A stretch of DNA of 64,000 nt from JABFRZ01 sp964631945 (lineage in GTDB: Bacteria; Planctomycetota; UBA1135; GCA-002686595), in NCBI GenBank assembly GCA_964631945.1, contig CAZWAY010000026.1, positions 13,670-77,669 of the forward strand, written 5' to 3'. The notes under the pieces were generated by a model. That model ran no database searches. It was not told the origin of the DNA and worked only from the letters and a program-made list of their open reading frames with translations. Of this stretch, positions 22,990 to 32,142 are shown piece after piece (within the stretch, counting starts at the first letter, position 1; the number at the start of each line of letters is the position of its first letter). A program made the translations under genes and the position numbers.

Positions 22990-24174
22990 TCAGCGGTCGT
23001 AGCCGATCACGTCGAACAGGGCGACGTCGGCCGTGGAGTAGAAGGCCGGATAGAAGGTCTGGCCCGGGGCCAGGGCCGGATCCATCAGGCCGATGTTGGC
23101 GGTCTGCTCGCGGAAGTGGCTGGCCTGGTAGGGCGTGCCGTCCGACATGCGGTACTCGACCGAGATCAGGTCGGTGTTGTGCGCGTCGTTGGGCGAGTTG
23201 TAAGCCATCAAGCGCGGGCGCGCGGTGAACTCGGCCAGCGTGTCGGGGTTGTAGTCGGCGCTGCCGTCGGTGCTCTGGAAGCGGAACAGGTCGAGCGTCT
23301 CCATGTCGTTGGCGCGGAAGTCGATGCCCGAGGTGAAGCCCATCGCGTGACCGACCTCGTGGATCACGACGTCCTGGAAGGAGTAGCTCGAGCCGCCGAT
23401 GCCGTTGGAGGGGTCGTAGTCGAACGAGAAGTTCGTGCTGAAGGTCATGTTCGCGTCCGCGCCGCTCACCACGCCGTCGACGGCCTTCCAGTTGGCGAAG
23501 GTCGTGAACACGCGCGTCTCGTTCGTCACCGTGGCGCCCGAGCCGTAGCGCACGGGGCAGGTCGTGCCGCTCGGCAGGCTCGTCTGCAGCGTGTCGGAGG
23601 CGTCCATGTCGCTCACGAGCTGCGTGCGCATGGGCTGGTAGTTGACGAAGCCGTAGCTCGAGCTCGTGCCGCCCAGCACGCCCGGGCCGAGCGGCTGGAA
23701 CGAGATGTTGATCGTGATCGTGATCGGGTCGGCGAAGAACGACTCGATGTAGGTCTCGGCCGCGGCCAGGGCGGCCGCGGCGCCGGCGGGCACGCTGCCG
23801 CTGGCGACGAACACGATGTTGAAGCCGTTGACGAGCGTGCTCGAGGCGCCGATCACGCTCACCGGCTCCTGGGCCAGGACCTGGTGCACCGCGACCATGC
23901 GCCGCAGATCGGCCGGCGTCACGGCCTGGGCGCCGGTGCAGGTCGGCTTCCAGATCTCGTGTGCGCCGAAGTCGACCTCTTCACCGGAGGCGAGCACGAT
24001 CTTCTGCTTGGGCAGCTCGAACTGCAGCGAGGGCACGACGCCCGGCGCACTCGGCTCGGCCGGAGCCTGGAGCCGTGCGCCGGCGACGCGCAGCGTCGTC
24101 GACGGACTGCTCTGGACACCATGCCAGGCCAGGAAGGACAGACTCGCGACCGCCACGAAGGAGGCTTGGATCAT
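22990..24174 (-). CDS. Secreted zinc metalloprotease, NF038122-like
   Basis: A 394-residue protein with an N-terminal signal (ASFVAVASLSFLAWHG), a Pro/Ala linker and a catalytic domain. The zinc motif IHEVGHAMGF gives His272-Glu273-x-x-His276 followed by GF, the extended HExxHxxGF pattern of metzincin-like proteases. Upstream segments FNIVFVASG, AAETYIESFFADPITITI and the downstream MSDGTPYQASHF, GLMDPALAPG and ADVALFDVIGYD are typical of the NF038122 family known from planctomycetes and cyanobacteria. The conserved His in QASHF plus the MDP turn complete the site. It probably acts outside the cytoplasm on proteins or peptides. It is monocistronic with its own terminator. Confidence 0.85.
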   Translation of the reverse strand: MIQASFVAVASLSFLAWHGVQSSPSTTLRVAGARLQAPAEPSAPGVVPSLQFELPKQKIVLASGEEVDFGAHEIWKPTCTGAQAVTPADLRRMVAVHQVLAQEPVSVIGASSTLVNGFNIVFVASGSVPAGAAAALAAAETYIESFFADPITITINISFQPLGPGVLGGTSSSYGFVNYQPMRTQLVSDMDASDTLQTSLPSGTTCPVRYGSGATVTNETRVFTTFANWKAVDGVVSGADANMTFSTNFSFDYDPSNGIGGSSYSFQDVVIHEVGHAMGFTSGIDFRANDMETLDLFRFQSTDGSADYNPDTLAEFTARPRLMAYNSPNDAHNTDLISVEYRMSDGTPYQASHFREQTANIGLMDPALAPGQTFYPAFYSTADVALFDVIGYDR

Positions 24175-24378
24175 GACAGCAGGGGGTGAGGGACGTGCGG
24201 AGGTCCCGCGCTCCGAGTACCCGCGGTACCCGGCAGTGGGCGACCGATCCGTGAAGAGCACGGTCCTACCGATCCCGCGTGACCGACCACAAGAGAAGCG
24301 CGGGGCCGAGGTCCGCCCCGTCCCGCGTCTGGGAAAGGCGGGCGCCGCGGACGCCGCGCTGGGCTCCGTTGGGCCGGC

Positions 24379-27300
24379 TCAGAGCTGCGCCAGGTAGGCC
24401 AGCAGGTCGCGCAGCTCGAGCGGCGTCAGGCCCTTGGCCAGCTCCTCGGGCATGGCCGAGAGGTCCGGCCGCTCCTCTTCGATCTCGGCCCGGTCGAGCG
24501 CCAGGGGGTTGTTCTGGGCGTCGAACAGGCGCACGAGCGTGGCGCTCTCCTCGAACACGCGTCCGCTCACCACGCGGCCGTCGGCCAGGAAGAAGGCGCG
24601 CATGCCGTAGCCGGGCGTCGTGCTGCGGTTCGGCGCGAGGATCGACTCGAGCAGCTGCAAGCGCGTCAGGCGCTGGCCGACTCCGGCCAGGTTCGGACCG
24701 ACGCGCTCGGCGGCGTCGCGCCACCAGGCGTGACAGCGCGTGCAGGAGAGCTCGACGCGCTGGAACACGTCGCTGCCGCGCGCCGCATCGCCGCCCGCCA
24801 GCGTGTCGAGCCAGGGTGCGAGCACGGGATCCTGCGCGCGCGCGGCCTGGCGCCGCGCGAGGCGCGCGCGCAGCTCGGGCGCGCCCTGGCGTTCGCAGGC
24901 GAGCACCAGGTCGAGCGCGAGCTCGGGCGGGAGCTCTCCGGCCTCCAGCTTCCCGAGCTCGGCCGCGAGCAGCGCCGCGCAATCCGGCTCGGCGCGCTCG
25001 GCCAGGATGCGGTAGGCCGCGCGGCGCTCGGACGGCTCGCCGTGCTCCAGGATGGCCGGCAGCGCGGCCAGCACCTCGCCCGGCGCGATGCGCGTCAGCC
25101 GCTCGAGGGCGTCGGCGCGCACGCCTGCGTCCGGATCGACGAGGGCGCGCTGCACGGCCGGCACGAGTTCGCTCGTCCCCAGGGCCTCGAGCGCCGCCAG
25201 CGCGGCCCTCGCCACGGTCGCGTCGCGCCCGGACGCGGACACCAGCTCGGCCAGCGACCCGGCCACCGACGTCGCCTGCGCCGCGGCAGCGAAGCGCGCG
25301 AAGGCCGCGCGCACCGCGTCGGCGTCGGCCAGCACGCCGTCCGCGACCAGGCGCGCGGCCAGCTGCGCCAGTCCGGCGCGCGAGCGCGGCGCGAGCGGGC
25401 GCCACTCGTTGGTGACGCGGTCGCGCGCCGAGGGCTGCTCCCAGTGCGCCAAGAGATCGAGCGCCTCGCTGCGCGCCTCGCTCGAGAGCGCGGGGCTCGT
25501 CGCGAAGCTCGCCAGCGGCCCGGCCCGCGCCAGACGGTAGTTCGCGTTCAGCACGCGCCGCACGAAGGCGTCCCCGAGGGCCGCCACGCGCGCGGCGTCG
25601 ACGCGCGTCGAGGCCAGCGACTCGAGCGCGCCCTCGATCGGCACGTCGTGGATCGCGCGCGCGGCCTCGAGCACGAGCAGCGGCTCGTCGTCGAGCAGGA
25701 AGCGCGCGACGCTCGGATCCGCGCGGCGCCGCAGCACGAGCAGGGCGCCCATGCGCACGTCAGAGGACGGATCCGCGCTCAGCCGGTCGAGCGCGGCGCG
25801 GTCGGCGCAGCCGAGCAGACCCAGGACCGCGGCGTGACGCAGGTTGGGGTCGCTCGTGCCGGCGTCGCGCAGGAGCTGGGCGAGGGGCGCGACCGCCTCG
25901 CGCGCGGCCAGCCGCCCGGCCGCCAGCGCGGCGAAGAAACGCACGCGCGGGCTGGGATCGGAGAGCAGGCGCACGGCCATCGGCGCCGCGGCTGCACAGC
26001 GCTCGTCGCCGAGCACGCGGATCGCCTGCGCGTGTACTTCGTCCGTGTCGCCCTCGGGTCGGATCCGAGCGTGGGTCACGCTGCGGTCGGTGACCTCGCA
26101 GGCCGCCAGCAGCGCGCCCTGCGCGCGCCCGTCCCGGCGCAGGACGATGCCCAGCCCCCACACGGCGTGCAGACGCGCGAACAGGCTCGTGCCGCCGAGC
26201 GCGACGCGCGCCAGCGCCTCCACCGCGCCGCGCTCCGCCAGCGCGAACTCGGCCTCCTGGCGCACGCGCTGGTCGGGGTGGGCGAGCAGCTCGACCAGTT
26301 CCTCGTCCGTGCGCCCGTCCATCCCCTGCGCCAGCAGCGCGCGCGTCTCGGCCACCAGCGCCGAGCGCTGCGCGGCCGGATCGAAGGCGCGATACAGCCG
26401 GCCCTTGCCGGTCTGCTCCCAGCCGTAGACCCAGTCGCTGAACCACAGCGCACCGTCCGGTCCGAAGTCGCAGTCGGTGGCGAGCACGCCCCACACGAAG
26501 GGCGCGAGCGGGCCGAGCTCGAAGAACGCGCCCTTCGGCTTCACCGTGAAGGTGTGGATGCCGCTCGCGCTGGCGTCGCCGCGGAAGTCGCACAGGAAGA
26601 AGTGCCCGGCGTAGTCGGGCGAGAGTCCCGTGCCCGGGTAGTGCGTCAGGCCCGACGGCCCGTCGGCCAGGTTCGCGACCGGCGGCACCAGGTAGGCCGC
26701 CTGGCCCGCGTGCGCGGGGTGCCAGAGCTTCTCGTCGTTCCACGGCCCGCGCGCGACCGGCGCGGTGATCCACTGGTAGGCGTAGCGCCAGCCCGAGTCG
26801 CCGCCCTCGACCACGTTGACCCAGCGCGCGCGGTCGCCGCCGTCGGAGTTGTTGTCGCCCGTCCACAGGTTGCCGTAGGCGTCGAAGGCGAGCTCCTGCG
26901 GATTTCGCAGGCCCGTGTGCCAGACCTCGAGCTTCGACCCGTCGAGCTCGCAGCGCAGCACCGCGCCGCACTGCGGGTGCGCGAGCACGCCCGCCTCGGT
27001 CTCGACGTGGAAGCCGCGGTCGCCGCACGAGAAGTACAGCCGTCGATCCGGCCCGATGCGCAGGCCGTGCAGGTCGTGCCCGAGCAGCGCGACGTGCACG
27101 CCGTAGCCGCTCGAGAGCCGGGTCTGCTGCTCGGCCACGCCGTCCCCGTCCCCGTCGCGCAGCTTCCACAGGTCCGGGATGCAGGCGTAGTAGACCTCGC
27201 CGGCGTAGGCGAGCACGCCCGCGCCGATGCCGGCCGCCGGGTCGGCGAAGCCCGTGGCGAAGACCGTGTCCTCGTCCGCCTCGAGGTCGCCGTCGCGATC

Positions 27301-27702
27301 GACGATGCGGCGCACCTGCTCGAAGGCGCGCCCGTAGCCCGGGCCGTAGTTCGCGCCCTCGAACTTGCGGAACATCGCGCGGCGGTCGTCGACCGTCTTC
27401 GCCGCCAGGTCGTCGTCCAGCCAGTCCATGTGCTCGCGGATGTCGGTCACGCCCTGGTGGTGCCGGAAGGTCTCCGCGACGTAGACCACCCCGCCGGAGT
27501 CGACGTGGAACGCGACCGGATTCGCGAGCCGCGGCTCGGCCGCGAACAGCCCGACCTCGATCCCCGCCGCCGGCGCGAAGCGCGCGATCGCCTGGCGCGC
27601 CTCCTCCGAGGCGGCCTCGATGCGCGGGACGTAGGGCGTCGAGTCCTGCGGCGAGGAGACGGCCAGCAGCTGGAGCGCGGCCAGGGTCGTACCCGGGAGC
27701 AT
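24379..27702 (-). CDS. PVC-type membrane-bound dehydrogenase with HEAT repeats and C-terminal cytochrome c
   Basis: A 1107-residue exported protein (signal LPGTTLAALQLLAVSSP). Residues about 30-480 form a six-bladed dehydrogenase propeller (VAFHVDSGGVVYVAETFRHH, SCGDRGFHVETEAG, NPQELAFDAYGNLWTGDNNS, CDFRGDASASGI and GALWFSDWVYGWEQTGKGRL). About 500-960 are HEAT-like helices (EAEFALAERGAVEALARVAL, VRFFAALAAGRLAAREAVA). The end is a heme domain with SCTRCHAWW (CxxCH near residue 986), VGPNLAGVGQRLTR and a C-terminal ELRDLLAYL. This arrangement is characteristic of Planctomycetes/Verrucomicrobia (TIGR02604 plus TIGR02603). It probably oxidises a sugar or polyol in the periplasm and passes electrons to cytochromes. 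Confidence 0.93.
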   Translation of the reverse strand: MLPGTTLAALQLLAVSSPQDSTPYVPRIEAASEEARQAIARFAPAAGIEVGLFAAEPRLANPVAFHVDSGGVVYVAETFRHHQGVTDIREHMDWLDDDLAAKTVDDRRAMFRKFEGANYGPGYGRAFEQVRRIVDRDGDLEADEDTVFATGFADPAAGIGAGVLAYAGEVYYACIPDLWKLRDGDGDGVAEQQTRLSSGYGVHVALLGHDLHGLRIGPDRRLYFSCGDRGFHVETEAGVLAHPQCGAVLRCELDGSKLEVWHTGLRNPQELAFDAYGNLWTGDNNSDGGDRARWVNVVEGGDSGWRYAYQWITAPVARGPWNDEKLWHPAHAGQAAYLVPPVANLADGPSGLTHYPGTGLSPDYAGHFFLCDFRGDASASGIHTFTVKPKGAFFELGPLAPFVWGVLATDCDFGPDGALWFSDWVYGWEQTGKGRLYRAFDPAAQRSALVAETRALLAQGMDGRTDEELVELLAHPDQRVRQEAEFALAERGAVEALARVALGGTSLFARLHAVWGLGIVLRRDGRAQGALLAACEVTDRSVTHARIRPEGDTDEVHAQAIRVLGDERCAAAAPMAVRLLSDPSPRVRFFAALAAGRLAAREAVAPLAQLLRDAGTSDPNLRHAAVLGLLGCADRAALDRLSADPSSDVRMGALLVLRRRADPSVARFLLDDEPLLVLEAARAIHDVPIEGALESLASTRVDAARVAALGDAFVRRVLNANYRLARAGPLASFATSPALSSEARSEALDLLAHWEQPSARDRVTNEWRPLAPRSRAGLAQLAARLVADGVLADADAVRAAFARFAAAAQATSVAGSLAELVSASGRDATVARAALAALEALGTSELVPAVQRALVDPDAGVRADALERLTRIAPGEVLAALPAILEHGEPSERRAAYRILAERAEPDCAALLAAELGKLEAGELPPELALDLVLACERQGAPELRARLARRQAARAQDPVLAPWLDTLAGGDAARGSDVFQRVELSCTRCHAWWRDAAERVGPNLAGVGQRLTRLQLLESILAPNRSTTPGYGMRAFFLADGRVVSGRVFEESATLVRLFDAQNNPLALDRAEIEEERPDLSAMPEELAKGLTPLELRDLLAYLAQL

Positions 27703-27814
27703 GGGCGCGAAAGAGTGCCACCGCCGGCTCGACGGAGCACGCTCGAACGGCGGCTCGCGGATTCCCGTGCGTAGCGGGCGCGGCGGTGGCGGAGAGACCC
27801 GGCGAGGAGGGGAT

Positions 27815-27843
27815 GTGGCCCCCGGAGCGGCCCCGGGGGCCAC
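27815..27843. repeat. 11-bp perfect inverted repeat, candidate operator
   Basis: GTGGCCCCCGG pairs perfectly with CCGGGGGCCAC across 7 nt. There is no T-tract on either side, so it is not an intrinsic terminator. It sits midway between divergent starts. Confidence 0.45.
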
Positions 27844-27999
27844 CACGCAGCCGGCTTCCCCCGTGGGATCCCCCTCCGGGACCCCGCGCCGCGTGGCCGT
27901 GCGACAGGGCGATCGAGGCGCTCGAAGCGGACGCGGCCGTGCGGATTTGTCGGCGCGAGCGGGGGACCCGGAGCGGCGCGGGAGCTCGGGCGCGCGCCC

Positions 28000-28005
28000 T
28001 ACACT
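28000..28005 (+). promoter_or_regulatory. Candidate -10 box TACACT
   Basis: TACACT ends 11 nt before the ATG at 28017. A very short leader is implied. Confidence 0.35.
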
Positions 28006-28016
28006 GGCGCGCCCCC

Positions 28017-28616
28017 ATGGCGAACTCGACGGATCTCTGGGCCCCGGACCACGACCTCTTCCGGCGCGCCGCCGCGGGAGACGGCCGCGCGCTGGCCAGC
28101 GTGATCGCGCGCTACCAGGAGCGCCTCCTGGCGCGCATCCGTCTGATGATGGGACCCGAGGCGCGCGCCTCGGTCGAGTCCGGCGACGTGCTGCAGGACG
28201 TGTTCTCGGAGGCCATCCGCGGCCTGCGCGCGGGCGATCTGCGCGACGAGCGCGCCTTCCTGCGCTGGGTGAGCGCGATCGCGCGCCACCACATCGTGGA
28301 CGAGGTGCGCCGGCGGCGCGAGCAGTCGCTGGAGGCGCTCTCGAGCGGACTGGTGGCGGGCGAGCTCCCGATCGCCGCGCGGCTCTCGGCCGACGAGGCC
28401 GGGCAGCGCCTGGCGGAGGCGATCGAGGAGCTCGAGCCGGCCCGCCGCCTGGTGGTCGAGCTGCGCGCGCTCGAGGGCTGGACCTGGGCGCGCGTCGCCC
28501 AGGAACTCGGCCGCAGCGAGGAGGCCGTGCGCAAGCTCTACCACCGCGCGCTGCTCGCGCTGGGCCAGCGCCTCGGCGACCAGGATCCGGGCCGAGAGTC
28601 GCGCGGAGGGGAATAG
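28017..28616 (+). CDS. Sigma-70 family (ECF-like) RNA polymerase sigma factor, kinase-linked
   Basis: A 199-residue protein with sigma2 (DLFRRAAAGDGRALASVIAR; RIRLMMGPEARASVESGDVL; QDVFSEAIRGL; AFLRWVSAIARHHIVDEVRR) and sigma4 (ELEPARRLVVELRALEGWTW; ARVAQELGRSEEAVRKLYHR). The extended helix between the first two sigma2 parts (RIRLMMGPEARASVESGDVLQ) is typical of the planctomycete-type ECF sigma factors that sit next to Ser/Thr kinases. The gene ends 50 nt before such a kinase gene, so phosphorylation of the sigma factor or a partner is likely. No anti-sigma gene is adjacent. Confidence 0.93.
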   Translation: MANSTDLWAPDHDLFRRAAAGDGRALASVIARYQERLLARIRLMMGPEARASVESGDVLQDVFSEAIRGLRAGDLRDERAFLRWVSAIARHHIVDEVRRRREQSLEALSSGLVAGELPIAARLSADEAGQRLAEAIEELEPARRLVVELRALEGWTWARVAQELGRSEEAVRKLYHRALLALGQRLGDQDPGRESRGGE

Positions 28617-28627
28617 CTCGCCGAGGC

Positions 28628-28633
28628 TATGAT
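28628..28633 (+). promoter_or_regulatory. Candidate -10 box TATGAT between sigma and kinase genes
   Basis: TATGAT lies 33 nt before the kinase ATG (28667) and 11 nt after the sigma stop, so the kinase may also have its own promoter. Confidence 0.3.
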
Positions 28634-28666
28634 GCGCGCGAGGGAGGCGGGCCGCGCCCGTCCGCG

Positions 28667-31600
28667 ATGCCCGAGGGCTCGATTCCGTCCGCACCCGACA
28701 GCGCCGGCCAGGAAGCCGACGGCGTCGTGCGCCTCTACCTCGGCTGGCTGGAGGAACGCGAGCGCGCCGGCGGGCCCGCGCTGGAGGAGCTGTGCGCGCG
28801 TCACCCCGGGTGGCGCGAGCGCCTGACGGCGCTGCACGCGGCCCACGAGCGCGCTCGCGCGCTGCTCGAGCCGGACGCGCCCACGCCACCCGAGGCGCCC
28901 GCGAGTCCGAGCGCGGAGGCGCGTTACGAGGTGCGTGGCGAGATCGCGCGCGGCGGGATGGGCGCGGTGCTCGAGGTCTACGACCCCAGTCTGCGGCGCA
29001 CGATCGCCATGAAGGTCGTGCGCACCGACCCGGCCTTCCGCGCGGGCGAGACGCGCGAGGAGGCCGAGCGCCACCAGAGCCGGCTCCTGGCCGAGGCCCA
29101 GATCCTGGCGCAGCTCGACCATCCGGGCGTGGTCTCGATCCACGAGCTCGGGCGCGACGCACGCGGGCGGGCCTACTTCACGATGAAGCGCGTGCAGGGC
29201 CACGACTTCGGGGTCGTGATCCGCGCCTACCGGGGCGCTGATCCCGAGTGGAGCCTGGCGCGTGCCGTGGGCGTGCTGGCGCGCGTGTGCGAGGCGCTGG
29301 CCTACGCGCACCAGAAGGGCGTGGTGCACCGCGACCTCAAGCCGGCCAACGTGATGGTCGGGCGCTTCGGCGAGGTGTTCGTGATGGACTGGGGCCTGGC
29401 GCGCGTGGCCGGGCGCGCGCAGGCGCCGCCCGTGCCGATCCGGGCCACGCGCCTCGAGACCGAGCTCGCGAACGCCGATCCGGCGCGCGGCCCGGGTGCG
29501 CCTGCGCACGAGCCGGCGCCCGAGCCTTCGGTGGTGCACACCGACCGCGAGAGCGGCTCACGCCCGGGCTCGAGCTCGGTCGAGACCCTGGTGGGCGCGG
29601 TCGTGGGCACGCCGGGCTACATGTCGCCCGAGCAAGCCCGGAGCGACGCGTCGGCCATCGGACCCCGCTCGGACGTGTACGCGCTCGGCGCGATGCTGTA
29701 CCACCTCCTGGCGGGGCGCCATCCCTACGCGCGCGAGCGCCGGCTCGACTCGGCCGAGCTGGTGCAGGCCATCCTGGCCGGCCCGCCCGAACCGCTGGCA
29801 GGGCTGGCACGCGGCGCGCCGGAGGAGCTGGTGGCGATCGCCGAGCGCGCCATGGCGCGCGCTCCGGAGCAGCGCTACCCCGGCATGCTGGCGCTGGGCG
29901 CGGACCTGCAGGCCTGGCTCGAGGGCCGCGTCGTGCGCGCGCACAGGACGGGCGCCTGGGCCGAGCTCGTCAAGTGGGTCGGACGCAACCGCGGCGCGGC
30001 GGCCGCGATCCTGGCCGTGATCCTGGGCCTGGCCGCGAACGCGGCGATCCAGACCCTGCTGCGCCGCGACGTGGAACGGGCGCGCAGCGTCAGCGTGCGG
30101 ACGGCCGAGGAGCTGCGCCGCGAGGACGCCCACAACCGCGTGGCCCTGGCCTCGGCCGCGCTCGCGAGCGGCGAGATCAGCCACCTGCGCGCGCTGCTCG
30201 CCGGTTGTCCCGCGGACCTGCGCGGCTTCGAGTGGCGCCACCTGTGGCGCGAGTCGGACACCAGCACGCGCACGCTCGAGTTCCCGGGCCTGGACGTGAA
30301 GAGCGCCTTCGTCCTGCCGGGCGGGCGCGAGCTGCTGGTGGCGGGCGCGGGCGCGCACCGGCTCGTCGTGCAGGACCTCGCCAGCGGCGAACGCGTGCGC
30401 ACGCTGGAGCTCGCGCCCGAGAGCGCCGTCAACGGCGCGAGTCTGTCGGCCGACGGCGAGCTCGTGGCCGCGCTGGTGTACTTCGGCGACCTGCGCCTGT
30501 GGCGCACGCGCGACTGGAGCGAGCTGCCCGCGCTCGACGCGCGCCTGCACGGCTGGCAGGACGTGGAGTTCGCGCCCCGGGGCCGGCTGCTCGCGGCCTT
30601 CGGCACCGAGGGCGTGCAGCTGTGGGAGGTGGAACGGGGCACCGAGCTCGGGCTGCTCGCGCTCCCGCAGGCGCTGGCCGGCGCGAGCGACATCGCCGAC
30701 GTGGCCTGGTCGCCCGACGCGACCCGGCTGTTCGCCGCGGCCTGGGACGGCGGCGTGGGGGTGTGGGACGTCGCCACACGCACGCTCGTAACGGTCCTGC
30801 GCGACAGCAGCGCGCGCATGCAGGCGCTCGAGTGCAGTCCGGACGGACGCTGGCTCGCGGGCGGCGACTGGGACTCGCGCCTCTACGTGTGGGATGCCCG
30901 CACGCTCGCGCGCGTCCTGCGCTCCGACCGCATCGGCGGACAGGTGCAGGCCCTGGCCTGGAGCCCGGACTCGCATCTCGTCGCGGTCGGCGGCAGCGGC
31001 ACGGTCCACCTGTTCGAGGCGGACGCGTGGGAGCGCGTCGGGCGGCTGGTGGGCGAGACCGGCCGCGTGCACTCGCTCGCCTTCGCGGACGGCGGCGCGA
31101 CCCTGGTCGCAGGATCCTCGCTCGGCTCGGTGCGCTTCTTCGACCTCGAGCACGGCGCGGGACGCACGCTGCTGCACGCCGACGGGCGCGAGCCGCCGGC
31201 CGGCGTCGCCTTCGGACGCGAGCGCGAGCTGGCCGCGGTCGCCTGGGGCCACGGGATGGTCGAGCTGTGGGACACGCGCACGCGCACGCGCGTGCGCAGC
31301 CTGCACACCGGAGCGCGCATCCGGCACCTCGACTGGTCGCGCGACGGAGCCAGCCTGGCCGTGGCGGACTGGGCGCAAGGGATCCTCGTGCTCGCGCCCG
31401 AGGACGGGAGCGTGCGCCGGCGGCTCGCGCTCGCGCAACCCACCGAGCTGCACTTCGACCCGAGTGGAACACGCCTGGCGGCCACGGCCCAGGACGGACA
31501 CCTGCGCGTGTGGACGCTGGACGACGGCCTGCTCGCCTGGGAGGCGGCGCTCGCGCCCGAGCAGCACGGCTGGCCCGGCGATCTCTTCGGCGCGAGCTGG

Positions 31601-32041
31601 TCGCCGGACGGCAGCGAAGTCGTGGCCTGCAACTTCGACGGTCGCGTGCAGGTGCGCGACGCCGCCAGCGGCGCGCTGCGGCGCGAGGCCCTGCGCCCGG
31701 GCATGCTCTTCGTGCAGTTCGCGCCGGACGGGAGCGGCGTGCTGGCCTCGGCCTACGCCGACAACCGCGGCATGGAGTGGCTCGACGCGCACACGCTCGC
31801 GCCGCGCTGGACCAGCGCACGCACGAGCCACCTGTGGCCGGTGGTGTCGCCCGACGGCGCGCGCGTGTTCAGCGCGAACTGGTCGGGCTTCCTCGGCGTG
31901 TGGGACGCGCGGACCGGCCGGCTGGTGACCGAGATCGAGGGCCTGCCGCCCGGGAACCCGCGCCTGGCGGTGTCACCCGACGGGGAGCGCGTGGTGCTGG
32001 CGGCCGGGAAGTACGTGAGCGTGTTCGAGGCGGGGCGCTGA
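28667..32041 (+). CDS. Transmembrane Ser/Thr protein kinase with C-terminal WD40 propeller
   Basis: A 1124-residue protein. Residues 15-70 are a helical N-terminal segment (VVRLYLGWLEERERAG). The kinase domain (about 87-430) shows GEIARGGMGAV (91-101), catalytic-loop HRDLKPANVM (221-230), Lys116 in IAMKVV, DWGLA at 241-245 in place of DFG, and GTPGYMSPEQ. An inserted Pro-rich segment of about 45 residues separates DWG from GTPGYMSPEQ. A membrane segment AAAILAVILGLAANAAI follows (about 445), then a WD40-like beta-propeller (about 550-1120) with blades such as DVAWSPDATRLFAAAWDGGV, QALAWSPDSHLVAVGG and ASWSPDGSEVVACN. It is a typical planctomycete PknB-type sensor kinase in the inner membrane, paired with the upstream sigma factor. 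Confidence 0.93.
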   Translation: MPEGSIPSAPDSAGQEADGVVRLYLGWLEERERAGGPALEELCARHPGWRERLTALHAAHERARALLEPDAPTPPEAPASPSAEARYEVRGEIARGGMGAVLEVYDPSLRRTIAMKVVRTDPAFRAGETREEAERHQSRLLAEAQILAQLDHPGVVSIHELGRDARGRAYFTMKRVQGHDFGVVIRAYRGADPEWSLARAVGVLARVCEALAYAHQKGVVHRDLKPANVMVGRFGEVFVMDWGLARVAGRAQAPPVPIRATRLETELANADPARGPGAPAHEPAPEPSVVHTDRESGSRPGSSSVETLVGAVVGTPGYMSPEQARSDASAIGPRSDVYALGAMLYHLLAGRHPYARERRLDSAELVQAILAGPPEPLAGLARGAPEELVAIAERAMARAPEQRYPGMLALGADLQAWLEGRVVRAHRTGAWAELVKWVGRNRGAAAAILAVILGLAANAAIQTLLRRDVERARSVSVRTAEELRREDAHNRVALASAALASGEISHLRALLAGCPADLRGFEWRHLWRESDTSTRTLEFPGLDVKSAFVLPGGRELLVAGAGAHRLVVQDLASGERVRTLELAPESAVNGASLSADGELVAALVYFGDLRLWRTRDWSELPALDARLHGWQDVEFAPRGRLLAAFGTEGVQLWEVERGTELGLLALPQALAGASDIADVAWSPDATRLFAAAWDGGVGVWDVATRTLVTVLRDSSARMQALECSPDGRWLAGGDWDSRLYVWDARTLARVLRSDRIGGQVQALAWSPDSHLVAVGGSGTVHLFEADAWERVGRLVGETGRVHSLAFADGGATLVAGSSLGSVRFFDLEHGAGRTLLHADGREPPAGVAFGRERELAAVAWGHGMVELWDTRTRTRVRSLHTGARIRHLDWSRDGASLAVADWAQGILVLAPEDGSVRRRLALAQPTELHFDPSGTRLAATAQDGHLRVWTLDDGLLAWEAALAPEQHGWPGDLFGASWSPDGSEVVACNFDGRVQVRDAASGALRREALRPGMLFVQFAPDGSGVLASAYADNRGMEWLDAHTLAPRWTSARTSHLWPVVSPDGARVFSANWSGFLGVWDARTGRLVTEIEGLPPGNPRLAVSPDGERVVLAAGKYVSVFEAGR

Positions 32042-32082
32042 GGGCGGGACGGATGCGGTGGGTCTTGCGGAGAGAGGAGAGA

Positions 32083-32118
32083 ACCGCGGAGCCGCAGAGG
32101 GCGCGGAGACTCACGGAG
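32083..32118. repeat. Dispersed CGCGGAG repeat, copy 2 (single arm)
   Basis: One 36-nt arm with the CGCGGAG / CGCAGAG / CGCGGAG / CACGGAG series lies between convergent genes (stops at 32041 and 32143). A complementary partner arm is not present nearby, so this copy looks decayed or is a half unit. Confidence 0.7.
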
Positions 32119-32142
32119 ACGGAGAGAGGGAGGGAGGCTGGG

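Larger units (their letters stand above)
27703..28016. promoter_or_regulatory. Divergent intergenic region with perfect inverted repeat
   Basis: A 314-nt gene-free stretch between the heme dehydrogenase and an ECF sigma gene. It contains an 11-bp perfect inverted repeat, arms 27815-27825 and 27833-27843 around a 7-nt spacer, and a TACACT box near the sigma gene. No ORF with plausible codon use is seen. The inverted repeat could be an operator or an mRNA hairpin. Confidence 0.5.
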
